A stretch of 7,644 nucleotides of DNA from Acidobacteriota bacterium (GCA_021782675.1 JAJXUS010000086.1:1-7644), one strand, 5' to 3'. Counted from the first letter of the stretch, positions 1-5,753 are shown. The notes: generated by a model from the letters alone, not told the origin. Made by a program: numbers and translations.

Positions 1-1203
1 TGCTCCGTTGTTCTCCGGATTCAAGCCATTGGTGCCACCCGCCACTGCCTGCAACTGTCCGTTGGTCTGGTCAATGGTGAAGGCTGAGATGTTGCTGTTC
101 GGCTGCTGAATGTTGGACGGGCCAAAGTTAGCGACGTACAGGAAATTCGTGTTGGAGTTCGCCAGAAATGCATCCGGGAACGACGCCGCATTCGACAGGT
201 TATTGATGGGGCCGCCGACCAGGGTCTGGAGAACGCCGCTGGGTCCAACCGTGAAGGGAAGAATCCGGCCCGAATTGGCGCCGTTCTGAGTATCCGCGAT
301 GTAGATATACGCGCCGTTCGGCGAGGTGTACATCGTGCTGGCAGCGGTCGGCTGCGTGCCAATATTCAGGGGCTGGTTCTGCGTAAGTGTCAGTTGGCCA
401 TTGCTGGTGTTGATGGCGTACAAAAAGACATCCGCGTTGGTGCAGGGGCTGCCGAGCGCCTGATTCTGGCAGGCGGCAGGGATTCCGTACGACTGCGTGC
501 AGGGACTGCCAATGGTCTGGTTCTGGCACGAAGGCGGAGTGACGGTGGTTGCGTTCGCCGGATATCCGGTGTCCAGCGTGTACAGGAACGACCCGGATGC
601 CCCCGTGCCGCCGCCGGCAGTGACCAACTGGACCGGGTTGTAGTTCACCGTAAAGTATGGCAACTGCGAGCCGTTCGTATTAAACGTATTCTGGTTCGTG
701 ATCAGCGTCAGCTTGCCGGTATTGGGATCGACCTGAAATACGGTAACATCGCCGCGGCCTGCGTTCTGATCCACGCCGTTGATGTAATTCGGAGGTGCTA
801 CCTGGTCCAGCGCATATAGAAACGAGCCACCCGGGGAAGTGCCAAGCGACACGGGATTCTTTCCAGAGGTTGAATAGGACTGCTGGAAATAGAGAACGCC
901 GCCGCCGCCGATCGTGTAAATAGAGACCAGTCCGGACCCCCGGCTCAAGACAGCGAGGAAGCGGCCACCGGGGAGCACGACCTCCTGCACCGGGTCGGTG
1001 CCCGCAGATGCAAACGGAGACCCGGTGACAGGGGTCAGATATCCAAAGTCGTGATCGATTTTGTACGCGGCGATCTGGTTAAACTCGGCGCCGGTCACGT
1101 ACATATACCCTGACGTGTACACGCCGCAGCAGGTAATGCTCATACCCAGGACAATGGAACCCATCAAGGCCAGAGCTACCCGGCCGTACTTCCAAAACTT
1201 CAT
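1..1203 (-). CDS. Exported YVTN/lactonase-like beta-propeller protein (3' end beyond window)
   Basis: The reading frame runs without a stop from an ATG at 1203 down to base 1, giving 401 residues with the C-terminus outside the window. Residues 1-25 look like a signal peptide: basic start (MKFWKYGR), hydrophobic core, then the pair C25-C26. The lipobox-like SITC is atypical (Thr at -1), so a lipoprotein is possible but not certain. The rest shows repeated propeller-blade signatures: GYMYVTG near 32, SPGGSFLYALD near 123, GSFLYTLD near 204, SPNGAYIYIAD near 294 and NFLYVANF near 353, most followed by a strand like 'ISAFTID..NGQL'. This is the pattern of the 7-bladed 6-phosphogluconolactonase/YncE-like family, which is abundant in acidobacteria; catalysis cannot be inferred. 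Residues 226-254 hold two copies of a Cys motif inserted between blades. An AAGGAC ribosome site at 1208-1213 supports the start. It has its own promoter and is probably monocistronic at its 5' end. Confidence 0.85.
   Translation of the reverse strand, partial: MKFWKYGRVALALMGSIVLGMSITCCGVYTSGYMYVTGAEFNQIAAYKIDHDFGYLTPVTGSPFASAGTDPVQEVVLPGGRFLAVLSRGSGLVSIYTIGGGGVLYFQQSYSTSGKNPVSLGTSPGGSFLYALDQVAPPNYINGVDQNAGRGDVTVFQVDPNTGKLTLITNQNTFNTNGSQLPYFTVNYNPVQLVTAGGGTGASGSFLYTLDTGYPANATTVTPPSCQNQTIGSPCTQSYGIPAACQNQALGSPCTNADVFLYAINTSNGQLTLTQNQPLNIGTQPTAASTMYTSPNGAYIYIADTQNGANSGRILPFTVGPSGVLQTLVGGPINNLSNAASFPDAFLANSNTNFLYVANFGPSNIQQPNSNISAFTIDQTNGQLQAVAGGTNGLNPENNGA
442..528 (-). repeat. Duplicated Cys-bracketed loop motif in the beta-propeller gene
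   Basis: Two 30-base units, 499-528 and 442-471, encode CQNQTIGSPC and CQNQALGSPC, each followed by Thr. They are 27 bases apart (57-base period, 19 residues). The four cysteines (226, 235, 245, 254) are evenly placed in a segment between two propeller blades, and this short inserted loop could be disulfide-linked outside the cytoplasm. The repeat and frame are seen directly; the disulfide idea is inference. Confidence 0.7.
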
Positions 1204-1216
1204 GTGTGTCCTTCAA

Positions 1217-1242
1217 CCTCCGCTGCGGGGATCAGGCGGAGG
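1217..1242 (-). promoter_or_regulatory. 5'-UTR hairpin next to the beta-propeller ribosome site
   Basis: In the predicted leader of the beta-propeller mRNA, CCTCCGC (1236-1242) pairs perfectly with GCGGAGG (1217-1223) across a 12-base loop. The downstream arm contains GGAGG, about 13 bases before the ATG. The AAGGAC nearer the start (1208-1213) can alternatively pair with GTCCT at 1240-1244, which overlaps the hairpin's other arm. The two pairings are mutually exclusive. The structure is read from sequence; any role in translation control is inference. Confidence 0.4.
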
Positions 1243-1285
1243 ACTGCGTGAGCAGATTTTGTTGTCTGGATTGCTTCCGCTCCCA

Positions 1286-1315
1286 ATTGTAAAAGCCCAT
1301 GCGCGTTTGTGCCAA
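1286..1315 (-). promoter_or_regulatory. sigma70-type promoter of the beta-propeller gene
   Basis: On the minus strand a -35 box TTGGCA (1310-1315, 5 of 6 consensus bases) is followed after 18 bases by a -10 box TACAAT (1286-1291, 5 of 6). Transcription would begin near 1279-1280, leaving a leader of about 76 bases before the ATG at 1203. It lies in the 168-base gap after the MCE gene, so the propeller gene need not depend on read-through from it. This is the clearest promoter in the window. Confidence 0.6.
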
Positions 1316-1371
1316 CGAGCGGCCCATGCGCCACAGTCCGCAGGGCTCCCCAAACCCTCCGGACGGGCCGG

Positions 1372-2448
1372 TTAGAAGATTTTGAGCCGGATGACAAGAT
1401 ACTTCTTGGGATTGGCCCGGACCGCCGCCAGCAATCGGCGAAGCTCCAGGACGCTCTGGTTGGTGTTGTTGTAAAGAGCCGGATCGTGCAGCAGCTTGCC
1501 CGTGGTACCTTCCCCCGCAGCCAGGCTGTGGCTGATCGACTGCAGGTTGCCGATGGTCGCATTCAGTCTGTTGCGGAAAGCCTCATCCTTGGCCAGCATG
1601 CCGAGCGTTCCCCGGCCCTGATTGACGCCCGCGAGCAGGTGGTTGGCATTCGCCGCCGTCTGATTCAGATTGTTGTAGAGCGCCGGGTCTTTGACTAACT
1701 TGCCCAGCGTCCCCTGGCCCGCGTCGATCGCGTCCGCAACTTTCTGCAGGCGGGCAATCGTATCGTTGGCGCGGTTATACATCCCCGGGTCGTTCACCAG
1801 CTTTCCGAGTGTGCCCTGGCCCTCGTTGATGCGGGTGACCATGGTCTGCATCTCCGTCAGAGTGCCCGTCGCGCGTGCATACAGATTCGGGTCCTTCAGA
1901 AGCTTGCCCAGTGTGCCCTGGCCCGCGCTCAGGGCGTCGGTCATCGCATTCAGCTTACCCAGAATGACATTCACCTGGTCAATGGTTCCCTGGCTGCTCT
2001 TGATGACGTCGGAGAGGCTGGGATTAGCGCGGACCGGCACTTCGTCGCCATTTTTCAGCGGCGGCCCAGTCGCTTTCGAGCTGTCGATGTCGACGAATGT
2101 ATCGCCAAGCACGCCGGCGGTGGCCAACGATGCCTTGGAGTCCGTATGCAGCGCAGCGCCATATTTCAGCCCGATACGCATGATGGCTTCCACAGGCGTT
2201 TTTCTGCGCGAAGGAACGATCAGGACCTTTTCCACGGCCCCGATGGTGACACCCTGCAGATTGACCGGCGCGCCCGGCTTGAGCCCCCCTGCATTCGTAA
2301 AGTACGAGTGGACAACGATGCGCCGCGTGAACAGGCCGCCGGTCGTGCCGGACATGAGGGAGATCAGCAGTGTCAGCACCACCAGCGCGGCGATAACCAG
2401 CAAACCGACTTTCAATTGAGACCAACGGATTTCGCGCTGATTCGGCAA
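1372..2448 (-). CDS. MlaD/MCE-domain lipid-transport protein with five C-terminal 34-residue repeats
   Basis: MCE proteins bind and channel lipids across the periplasm, usually with an MlaE permease and MlaF ATPase. From a TTG start at 2448 the product is 358 residues and begins with the family-like sequence PNQREIRWSQLKVG. A single membrane helix (13-32) is followed by an MCE domain at about 45-122 (YFTNAGGLKPGAPVNLQGV, then GDTFVDID). A predicted-helical region follows, with five repeats of exactly 34 residues at 176-345, each starting G(Q/R/E)GT(L/T)G(K/M)L. It ends in a basic/hydrophobic tail, NPKKYLVIRLKIF. I chose TTG because GGGAG lies 5 bases upstream and the family start fits. The in-frame ATG at 2505 would add 19 Arg/Gly-rich residues and has no Shine-Dalgarno. 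No permease or ATPase gene is in this window. It follows acpS on the same strand. The MCE assignment is firm; the exact transported lipid is unknown. Confidence 0.88.
   Translation of the reverse strand: MPNQREIRWSQLKVGLLVIAALVVLTLLISLMSGTTGGLFTRRIVVHSYFTNAGGLKPGAPVNLQGVTIGAVEKVLIVPSRRKTPVEAIMRIGLKYGAALHTDSKASLATAGVLGDTFVDIDSSKATGPPLKNGDEVPVRANPSLSDVIKSSQGTIDQVNVILGKLNAMTDALSAGQGTLGKLLKDPNLYARATGTLTEMQTMVTRINEGQGTLGKLVNDPGMYNRANDTIARLQKVADAIDAGQGTLGKLVKDPALYNNLNQTAANANHLLAGVNQGRGTLGMLAKDEAFRNRLNATIGNLQSISHSLAAGEGTTGKLLHDPALYNNTNQSVLELRRLLAAVRANPKKYLVIRLKIF
1414..1923 (-). repeat. Five in-frame 102-base repeats in the MCE gene
   Basis: Units at 1822-1923, 1720-1821, 1618-1719, 1516-1617 and 1414-1515 each encode 34 residues, with no insertion or deletion. 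The approximate consensus is GxGTLGKLxxDPxLYxxxN followed by a helical half ending near (I/V/L)x(A/Q/E). Unit 4 is most diverged (GRGTLGMLAKDEAF). At the DNA level the units differ at many positions, so this is an old coding duplication kept by selection on the protein rather than a recent slippage array. Confidence 0.9.
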
Positions 2449-2453
2449 TCTTG

Positions 2454-2458
2454 CTCCC
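2454..2458 (-). promoter_or_regulatory. Ribosome binding site deciding the TTG start of the MCE gene
   Basis: GGGAG on the minus strand is separated by 5 bases from the TTG at 2448. The upstream ATG at 2505 is preceded by GCTATCCTC, with no purine-rich site. Together with the family-like N-terminus this favours the shorter protein. Confidence 0.55.
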
Positions 2459-2506
2459 GCGGGTTTGCGCCCGGACCTACGCCTGCCAGAGTCACGGAAT
2501 ATCATG

Positions 2507-2536
2507 AGGATAGCAGAGCGGCCGCTCCTGTTTCAG
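2507..2536 (-). promoter_or_regulatory. Possible promoter between acpS and the MCE gene
   Basis: On the minus strand, CTGAAA (2531-2536, 4 of 6 for -35) is followed after 18 bases by TATCCT (2507-2512), preceded by TGC as an extended -10. Transcription would start near 2500, inside the possible ATG-2505 extension, which again fits the TTG start. The spacer holds a perfect 12-base palindrome, GAGCGGCCGCTC (2516-2527), which could be an operator or chance in GC-rich DNA. Weak evidence. Confidence 0.25.
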
Positions 2537-2555
2537 GTTGCGAGCGGAGTCTGTC

Positions 2556-2969
2556 TCAGCTCGCAGCAAACGGCCACCCATCGCCGCCCGTTTCATCTTC
2601 CAGCAGCACCTGCGCCAGGGCCAGCTCGCGGGAGTGGGTAAGCGAAAGGGAGGCATTCGCTACCTGCAGGCGGCGCGCAAACACAAGGGCCCGGCCGTGG
2701 AAGCGCAGACCGGGGCGTCCGCTGGGGGCGCGCGTGACCTCGATGTCGCGCCAGCCGACCCCGGCCTGGATGCCGGTTCCCAACGCTTTGGCGGCTGCTT
2801 CCTTGGCCGCGAATCGCGCGGCAAAGCTCTCCGCCGCATTTCGTTTGGAGCGGCAGTAGGCGATCTCCTGCGCGGTGTACACCCGCCGGCAGAAACGGTC
2901 GCCAAACTGTTGAATCGCTGCGGCGATGCGCGCGATCTCGATTGCGTCAATTCCGCTGCCAACCAGCAT
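2556..2969 (-). CDS. acpS: Holo-[acyl-carrier-protein] synthase
   Basis: AcpS transfers 4'-phosphopantetheine from CoA to a serine of apo-ACP, activating it for fatty acid synthesis in the cytoplasm. The 137-residue product starts MLVGSGIDAIEIARI, which carries the conserved metal-binding Asp (D8). Residues 51-66 read ARFAAKEAAAKALGTG, with the second metal ligand Glu at E57. The C-terminal VANASLSLTHSRELALAQV matches the usual 'hvSlSH...AvA' strand. Length is slightly above the usual 120-130 residues because of an acidic/Gly tail. I chose ATG 2969 from the family N-terminus; a GTG at 2987, adding six residues (MCYQYR), is an alternative with AGGG 8 bases upstream. The ATG has only AGG directly against it, so neither start has a normal ribosome site. 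The MCE gene follows downstream on the same strand and may be co-transcribed. The 120-residue gene lies divergently upstream. Confidence 0.93.
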   Translation of the reverse strand: MLVGSGIDAIEIARIAAAIQQFGDRFCRRVYTAQEIAYCRSKRNAAESFAARFAAKEAAAKALGTGIQAGVGWRDIEVTRAPSGRPGLRFHGRALVFARRLQVANASLSLTHSRELALAQVLLEDETGGDGWPFAAS

Positions 2970-3092
2970 CCTGTACTGATAGCACACTGGCGAGACCCTG
3001 ATTGGCTCAACTGCGATTTCCGGCGCCCAAGCAACCGAAGAGCACCTTCAACCGTCCCATGCACCTGTGGGGAGGAAAGCCGCCGAGGTTAT

Positions 3093-3455
3093 ATGCCGAC
3101 GATCTGCCTGCACATTCAAAGTCCTCTGGACGCTAACGATTTGCGGTCTCATCTGGTTCGCCTGGTTTTACGAGGCGAAGGCTGGGTTCTGGAAGAAAAA
3201 ACGTTACCGCCTGCGGCTTACAGCATGCGGTTTGAAATGCCCATGTCCGCGATTGCCGACTTCTACATGGGATTGCAGGAACACGGCGTGCTTTTAACGC
3301 CGATGGCCCATCGGCGGCTGACGGAGATGTGCCTCTGCGACAAGCATCTGGAGTCTGGAAACGAGGCACGGATGATTTCTGTGCATCTGCATGCGGCCAC
3401 GCTCGCGCCGAATTATCCGCAGGCGGGTCACTTCTCGGTCCAGGCATCCGCGTAG
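3093..3455 (+). CDS. Conserved-looking hypothetical protein, 120 residues
   Basis: I do not recognise this gene. The product begins MPTICLHIQSPLDANDLRSH and ends in QASA; it has no signal peptide or membrane segment. Predicted strands (ICLHIQ, RLVLRG, SMRFEMP, MISVHLHAAT) alternate with likely helices (DANDLRSHLVRLVL, AIADFYMGLQEHGV, MAHRRLTEMCLC), which could suit a small ferredoxin-like alpha/beta fold; that is inference. C80 and C82 form a CxC in the second half, near H74 and H85. The start is supported by GAGG at 3085-3088, 4 bases before the ATG, with a further GGGGAGG at 3069-3075. The frame stays open upstream across the acpS region, but that part is antisense to acpS and looks spurious. 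The gene is divergent from acpS and convergent with recG, ending 7 bases from recG's stop. Being isolated on its strand between housekeeping genes, its context suggests no function. Confidence 0.72.
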   Translation: MPTICLHIQSPLDANDLRSHLVRLVLRGEGWVLEEKTLPPAAYSMRFEMPMSAIADFYMGLQEHGVLLTPMAHRRLTEMCLCDKHLESGNEARMISVHLHAATLAPNYPQAGHFSVQASA

Positions 3456-3456
3456 C

Positions 3457-3482
3457 GGCTGGTCAGCCTGCTTCCACCAGCC
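3457..3482. terminator. Inverted repeat between convergent genes, possible bidirectional terminator
   Basis: GGCTGGT (3457-3463) and ACCAGCC (3476-3482) form a perfect 7-base stem with a 12-base loop. It begins one base after the hypothetical gene's stop and overlaps the recG stop codon and final codons. No T-run follows on either strand, so it is not a canonical intrinsic terminator, but its position between converging genes is suggestive. Confidence 0.3.
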
Positions 3483-5712
3483 CGTAATAGCGCTGCCATT
3501 GGGCGCGTAGCGTCGTCCAGATAAGCTCTGCGGCGGGTCTGGGCATCTCGCGGGCTCCCCGCTCCACAAACCAGGAAGCTTCTTTGCGGGCCAGCTCCAG
3601 CAGCTTGCGGTCGCGCAGCAGATTGGCAACCCGGAAATCCGGCATGCCCGCCTGGCGGGTACCAAAAAATTCTCCTGGTCCGCGCAGCTCCAGGTCCAGC
3701 TCTGCCAGCTCAAATCCATTTTGCGTGCGAACCATGGCGTTCAAACGTTCTTCAGCCTGCGCGGAGACATTTCCGCTTGTCATCAGGATGCAATAAGACC
3801 GCGCCGCGCCGCGGCCGACACGCCCGCGCAACTGATGCAGCTGCGCCAGGCCAAAGCGCTCGGCGTGCTCAATGACCATCACCGTCGCGTTGGGCACGTC
3901 CACGCCGACCTCCACCACAGTCGTTGCGACCAGCACATCGATTTCGCCACGCTGAAAGCGCCGCATCACGATCTCCTTCTCTTCCGCATTCAGACGGCCA
4001 TGCAGCAGCCCCAGCCGCAGGCCCGCGAGAGGGCCGGTGCGCAATGCCTCGCACATGGAGACAGCCGATTTGAGCGATGGCTTCTCGCGGAACAGTGCCT
4101 CTGTCTTCGCGGCCTGTCCCTTGCCGCGCCTTTTGGGCAGCTCGGGCGCTGCTTCCGGCTCAGGGTCGTGGGCAAAGTCAAGCTCCGGCTGGTCGTCGCG
4201 CTCGCCTTCGATGACGGGATAGATCACATACGTCTGATGCCCGGCGGCGGCCTGTTTGCGGACGAAGCCCCAGACCTCATCCGCACGGTCGTCGGCGATA
4301 CGGCGCGTGGTGATAGGCGTGCGGCCCGGCGGCAATTCGTCGATCACGCTGACGTCAAGGTCGCCGTAGAGGGTGAGTGCGAGCGTGCGGGGAATAGGAG
4401 TAGCCGTCATGATGAGCACGTGCGGCTCGGCGGCGTTGGGCTTCTTCATCAGGCGGAAGCGTTGCAGCACGCCAAAACGGTGCTGCTCGTCCACGATGAC
4501 GAGGCCGAGGCGGGCGAACTCGACCTTTTCTTCGATGAGCGCATGCGTGCCGATGACCAGGTCCGCTTCGCCGCGCGCGATTCGTCCGCGGTGCAGCCGT
4601 TTGCGGTCCTCATCGAGCGAGCCGGTGAGCGGCAGGACGGTGTAGGCTGGCGTGCGCGCGGCGCGCTCCAGCAGACGGCGCGCGGCGAGGTAGTGCTGCG
4701 TGGCGAGAATCTCCGTGGGCGCCATAAGCGCGGCCTGGTAGCCATTCTCCATGGCGACCAGTGCAGCCTGCAGCGCAACAATGGTCTTGCCGGAGCCGAC
4801 GTCGCCCTGCAGCAGCCGCCGCATCGGCGTGGCCTGCTTCATGTCGGCGACGATTTCCGCGAACGCCTTTTTCTGAGCAGATGTCGGATGAAATGGCAGC
4901 ACGCGCTTCAGCGCTTCCCGCACGGTGGGGTTGGCCGCAAGCGCCGGCCCCAGCCGCTCGCGCATCTTTCGCCGCTTCACTTCCAGGCCGGCCTCCAGAT
5001 AAAACAGTTCTTCGAAGATGAGCCGCTGCTGGGCGGGCGTGGCGGCTGTCTGCAGTTGCGGCACGGGTGTGCCCGGCTGGGGAAAATGCGTGTTGCGCAG
5101 GGCATCGGCCCGGCTGGGCAGATCAAGACCCTCCAGCATCACCGGGGGTAGCGATTCGGGAATATTGCCGCCCAGTTCCTCCAGCAGCCGGAAGATCACG
5201 CGCCGCAGCCAACGGGAGCTGAGCTGCGCGCCCCCGAGCGATTCATATACCGGCACGATGCGGCCCACTTCCAGCAATGAGTCATCGCTCGAGCCGTCCG
5301 CGGGCAGCACCTCAACCTGCGGCTGAATCATTTTGAATATGCCGGCGCGGCTGCGCGAGGGTTCCACCTTGCCATAGAGCGCCAGCATCTGCCCGGGCTG
5401 AAATTTGTCCTTGAGATACGCCCCGTGAAACCACATGCACTTCATCGAAGTGGGGCCGTGGCCGACAGTCATCTCGAAGATGGGCATGCGCCGTGTGCGC
5501 AGCAGCGCCGTGCCGCGAACTTCCGCAATGACGCTCGCCATCTCTCCGGGGACCAGTTCGTTCAGACCACGCGGATTGGCGCGGTCCTCATAGCGGAAGG
5601 GCAAGTGGTAGAGCAGGTCTTCCACCACCGCGATGCGCTTTTCTTTCAGCTTTTCAGCGACACGCGGTCCCACTCCTTTCACGAACTGAACCGGCGTATC
5701 GAGGGCAATCAC
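3463..5712 (-). CDS. recG: ATP-dependent DNA helicase RecG
   Basis: RecG is a monomeric branch-migrating helicase that remodels stalled forks and recombination junctions. The product is 749 residues; E. coli RecG is 693. The wedge/OB domain lies roughly at 50-140. Helicase domain 1 carries Walker A GDVGSGKT (303-310), APTEILA (331-337), the DEQH box (408-411) and TATPIPRT (436-443). Helicase domain 2 carries HGR (571-573), TTVVEVGVDVPNA (597-609) and QLHQLRGRVGRG (624-635). The C-terminal part includes ELRGPGEFFGTRQAG (675-689). All key motifs are intact. Between PVIEG and the HGR motif the protein is about 39 residues longer than E. coli, with a charged segment at about 504-545. The start is GTG at 5712, giving the family-typical IALDTPVQFVKGVGPRVAEK; no Shine-Dalgarno is visible, but TGGTAGCAT sits 7 bases upstream. 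It is divergent from the acyltransferase gene. Confidence 0.97.
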   Translation of the reverse strand: MIALDTPVQFVKGVGPRVAEKLKEKRIAVVEDLLYHLPFRYEDRANPRGLNELVPGEMASVIAEVRGTALLRTRRMPIFEMTVGHGPTSMKCMWFHGAYLKDKFQPGQMLALYGKVEPSRSRAGIFKMIQPQVEVLPADGSSDDSLLEVGRIVPVYESLGGAQLSSRWLRRVIFRLLEELGGNIPESLPPVMLEGLDLPSRADALRNTHFPQPGTPVPQLQTAATPAQQRLIFEELFYLEAGLEVKRRKMRERLGPALAANPTVREALKRVLPFHPTSAQKKAFAEIVADMKQATPMRRLLQGDVGSGKTIVALQAALVAMENGYQAALMAPTEILATQHYLAARRLLERAARTPAYTVLPLTGSLDEDRKRLHRGRIARGEADLVIGTHALIEEKVEFARLGLVIVDEQHRFGVLQRFRLMKKPNAAEPHVLIMTATPIPRTLALTLYGDLDVSVIDELPPGRTPITTRRIADDRADEVWGFVRKQAAAGHQTYVIYPVIEGERDDQPELDFAHDPEPEAAPELPKRRGKGQAAKTEALFREKPSLKSAVSMCEALRTGPLAGLRLGLLHGRLNAEEKEIVMRRFQRGEIDVLVATTVVEVGVDVPNATVMVIEHAERFGLAQLHQLRGRVGRGAARSYCILMTSGNVSAQAEERLNAMVRTQNGFELAELDLELRGPGEFFGTRQAGMPDFRVANLLRDRKLLELARKEASWFVERGAREMPRPAAELIWTTLRAQWQRYYGLVEAG
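4078..4203 (-). other. Charged insertion in RecG helicase domain 2 with a QxxLxF peptide
   Basis: Residues about 504-545 are first acidic (ERDDQPELDFAHDPEPEAAPE), then basic (PKRRGKGQ), and probably disordered. They fall where E. coli RecG has only a short linker between its PLIEE and HGR segments, a difference of about 39 residues by my hand alignment. QPELDF at 508-513 (bases 4174-4191) fits the QxxLxF form of the sliding-clamp binding motif, except that position 2 is Pro where the hexapeptide form has Leu. Confidence 0.6.
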
Positions 5713-5719
5713 AGTCTGG

Positions 5720-5728
5720 ATGCTACCA
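5720..5728 (-). promoter_or_regulatory. Extended -10 element of recG, possibly giving a leaderless mRNA
   Basis: On the minus strand TGGTAGCAT contains a TG-n extended -10 and a TAnnnT hexamer (5720-5725). Seven bases separate it from the GTG start of recG, so the expected transcription start falls at or next to the start codon. No -35 box is recognisable. Confidence 0.35.
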
Positions 5729-5742
5729 GCCCAAAGCCGGGC

Positions 5743-5748
5743 TATGAT
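5743..5748 (+). promoter_or_regulatory. -10-like element upstream of the DUF374 acyltransferase gene
   Basis: TATGAT matches 5 of 6 bases of the -10 consensus, in the 106-base gap between divergent recG and the acyltransferase gene. Transcription would begin near 5754-5755. That leaves about 64 bases before the ATG at 5819, or coincides with an ATG at 5754 that opens a 21-codon frame. No matching -35 is visible. Confidence 0.3.
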
Positions 5749-5753
5749 GAGGC

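Noticed and set aside
1295..1331. Direct repeat GCCCATGCGC at 1295-1304 and 1322-1331
   Set aside because: Only two 10-base copies in GC-rich DNA; the first lies in the promoter spacer. There is no palindromic structure or third copy to suggest an operator.
1414..1923. Regular repeats considered as a CRISPR or satellite array
   Set aside because: The 102-base period is in frame, the units are diverged at the DNA level but conserved as protein, and there are no identical repeats with unique spacers.
1691..2419. 242-codon open frame on the plus strand
   Set aside because: It is antisense to the MCE gene; its apparent repeats (such as LPSVPWP) are just the complement of the GQGTLGKL repeats.
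2538..3092. Upstream extension of the hypothetical gene to a 305-codon frame
   Set aside because: The extension runs antisense across acpS and looks non-protein-like, whereas ATG 3093 has GAGG 4 bases upstream.
3721..5151. 476-codon open frame on the plus strand
   Set aside because: It lies entirely antisense to recG, whose motifs are intact. The translation is rich in Arg/His/Gln/Leu with no recognisable domain, as expected from opposite-strand GC-rich codon bias.
5728..5743. Short inverted repeat AGCCC-N6-GGGCT between the recG and DUF374 starts
   Set aside because: The 5-base stem is too short to separate from chance in this composition.
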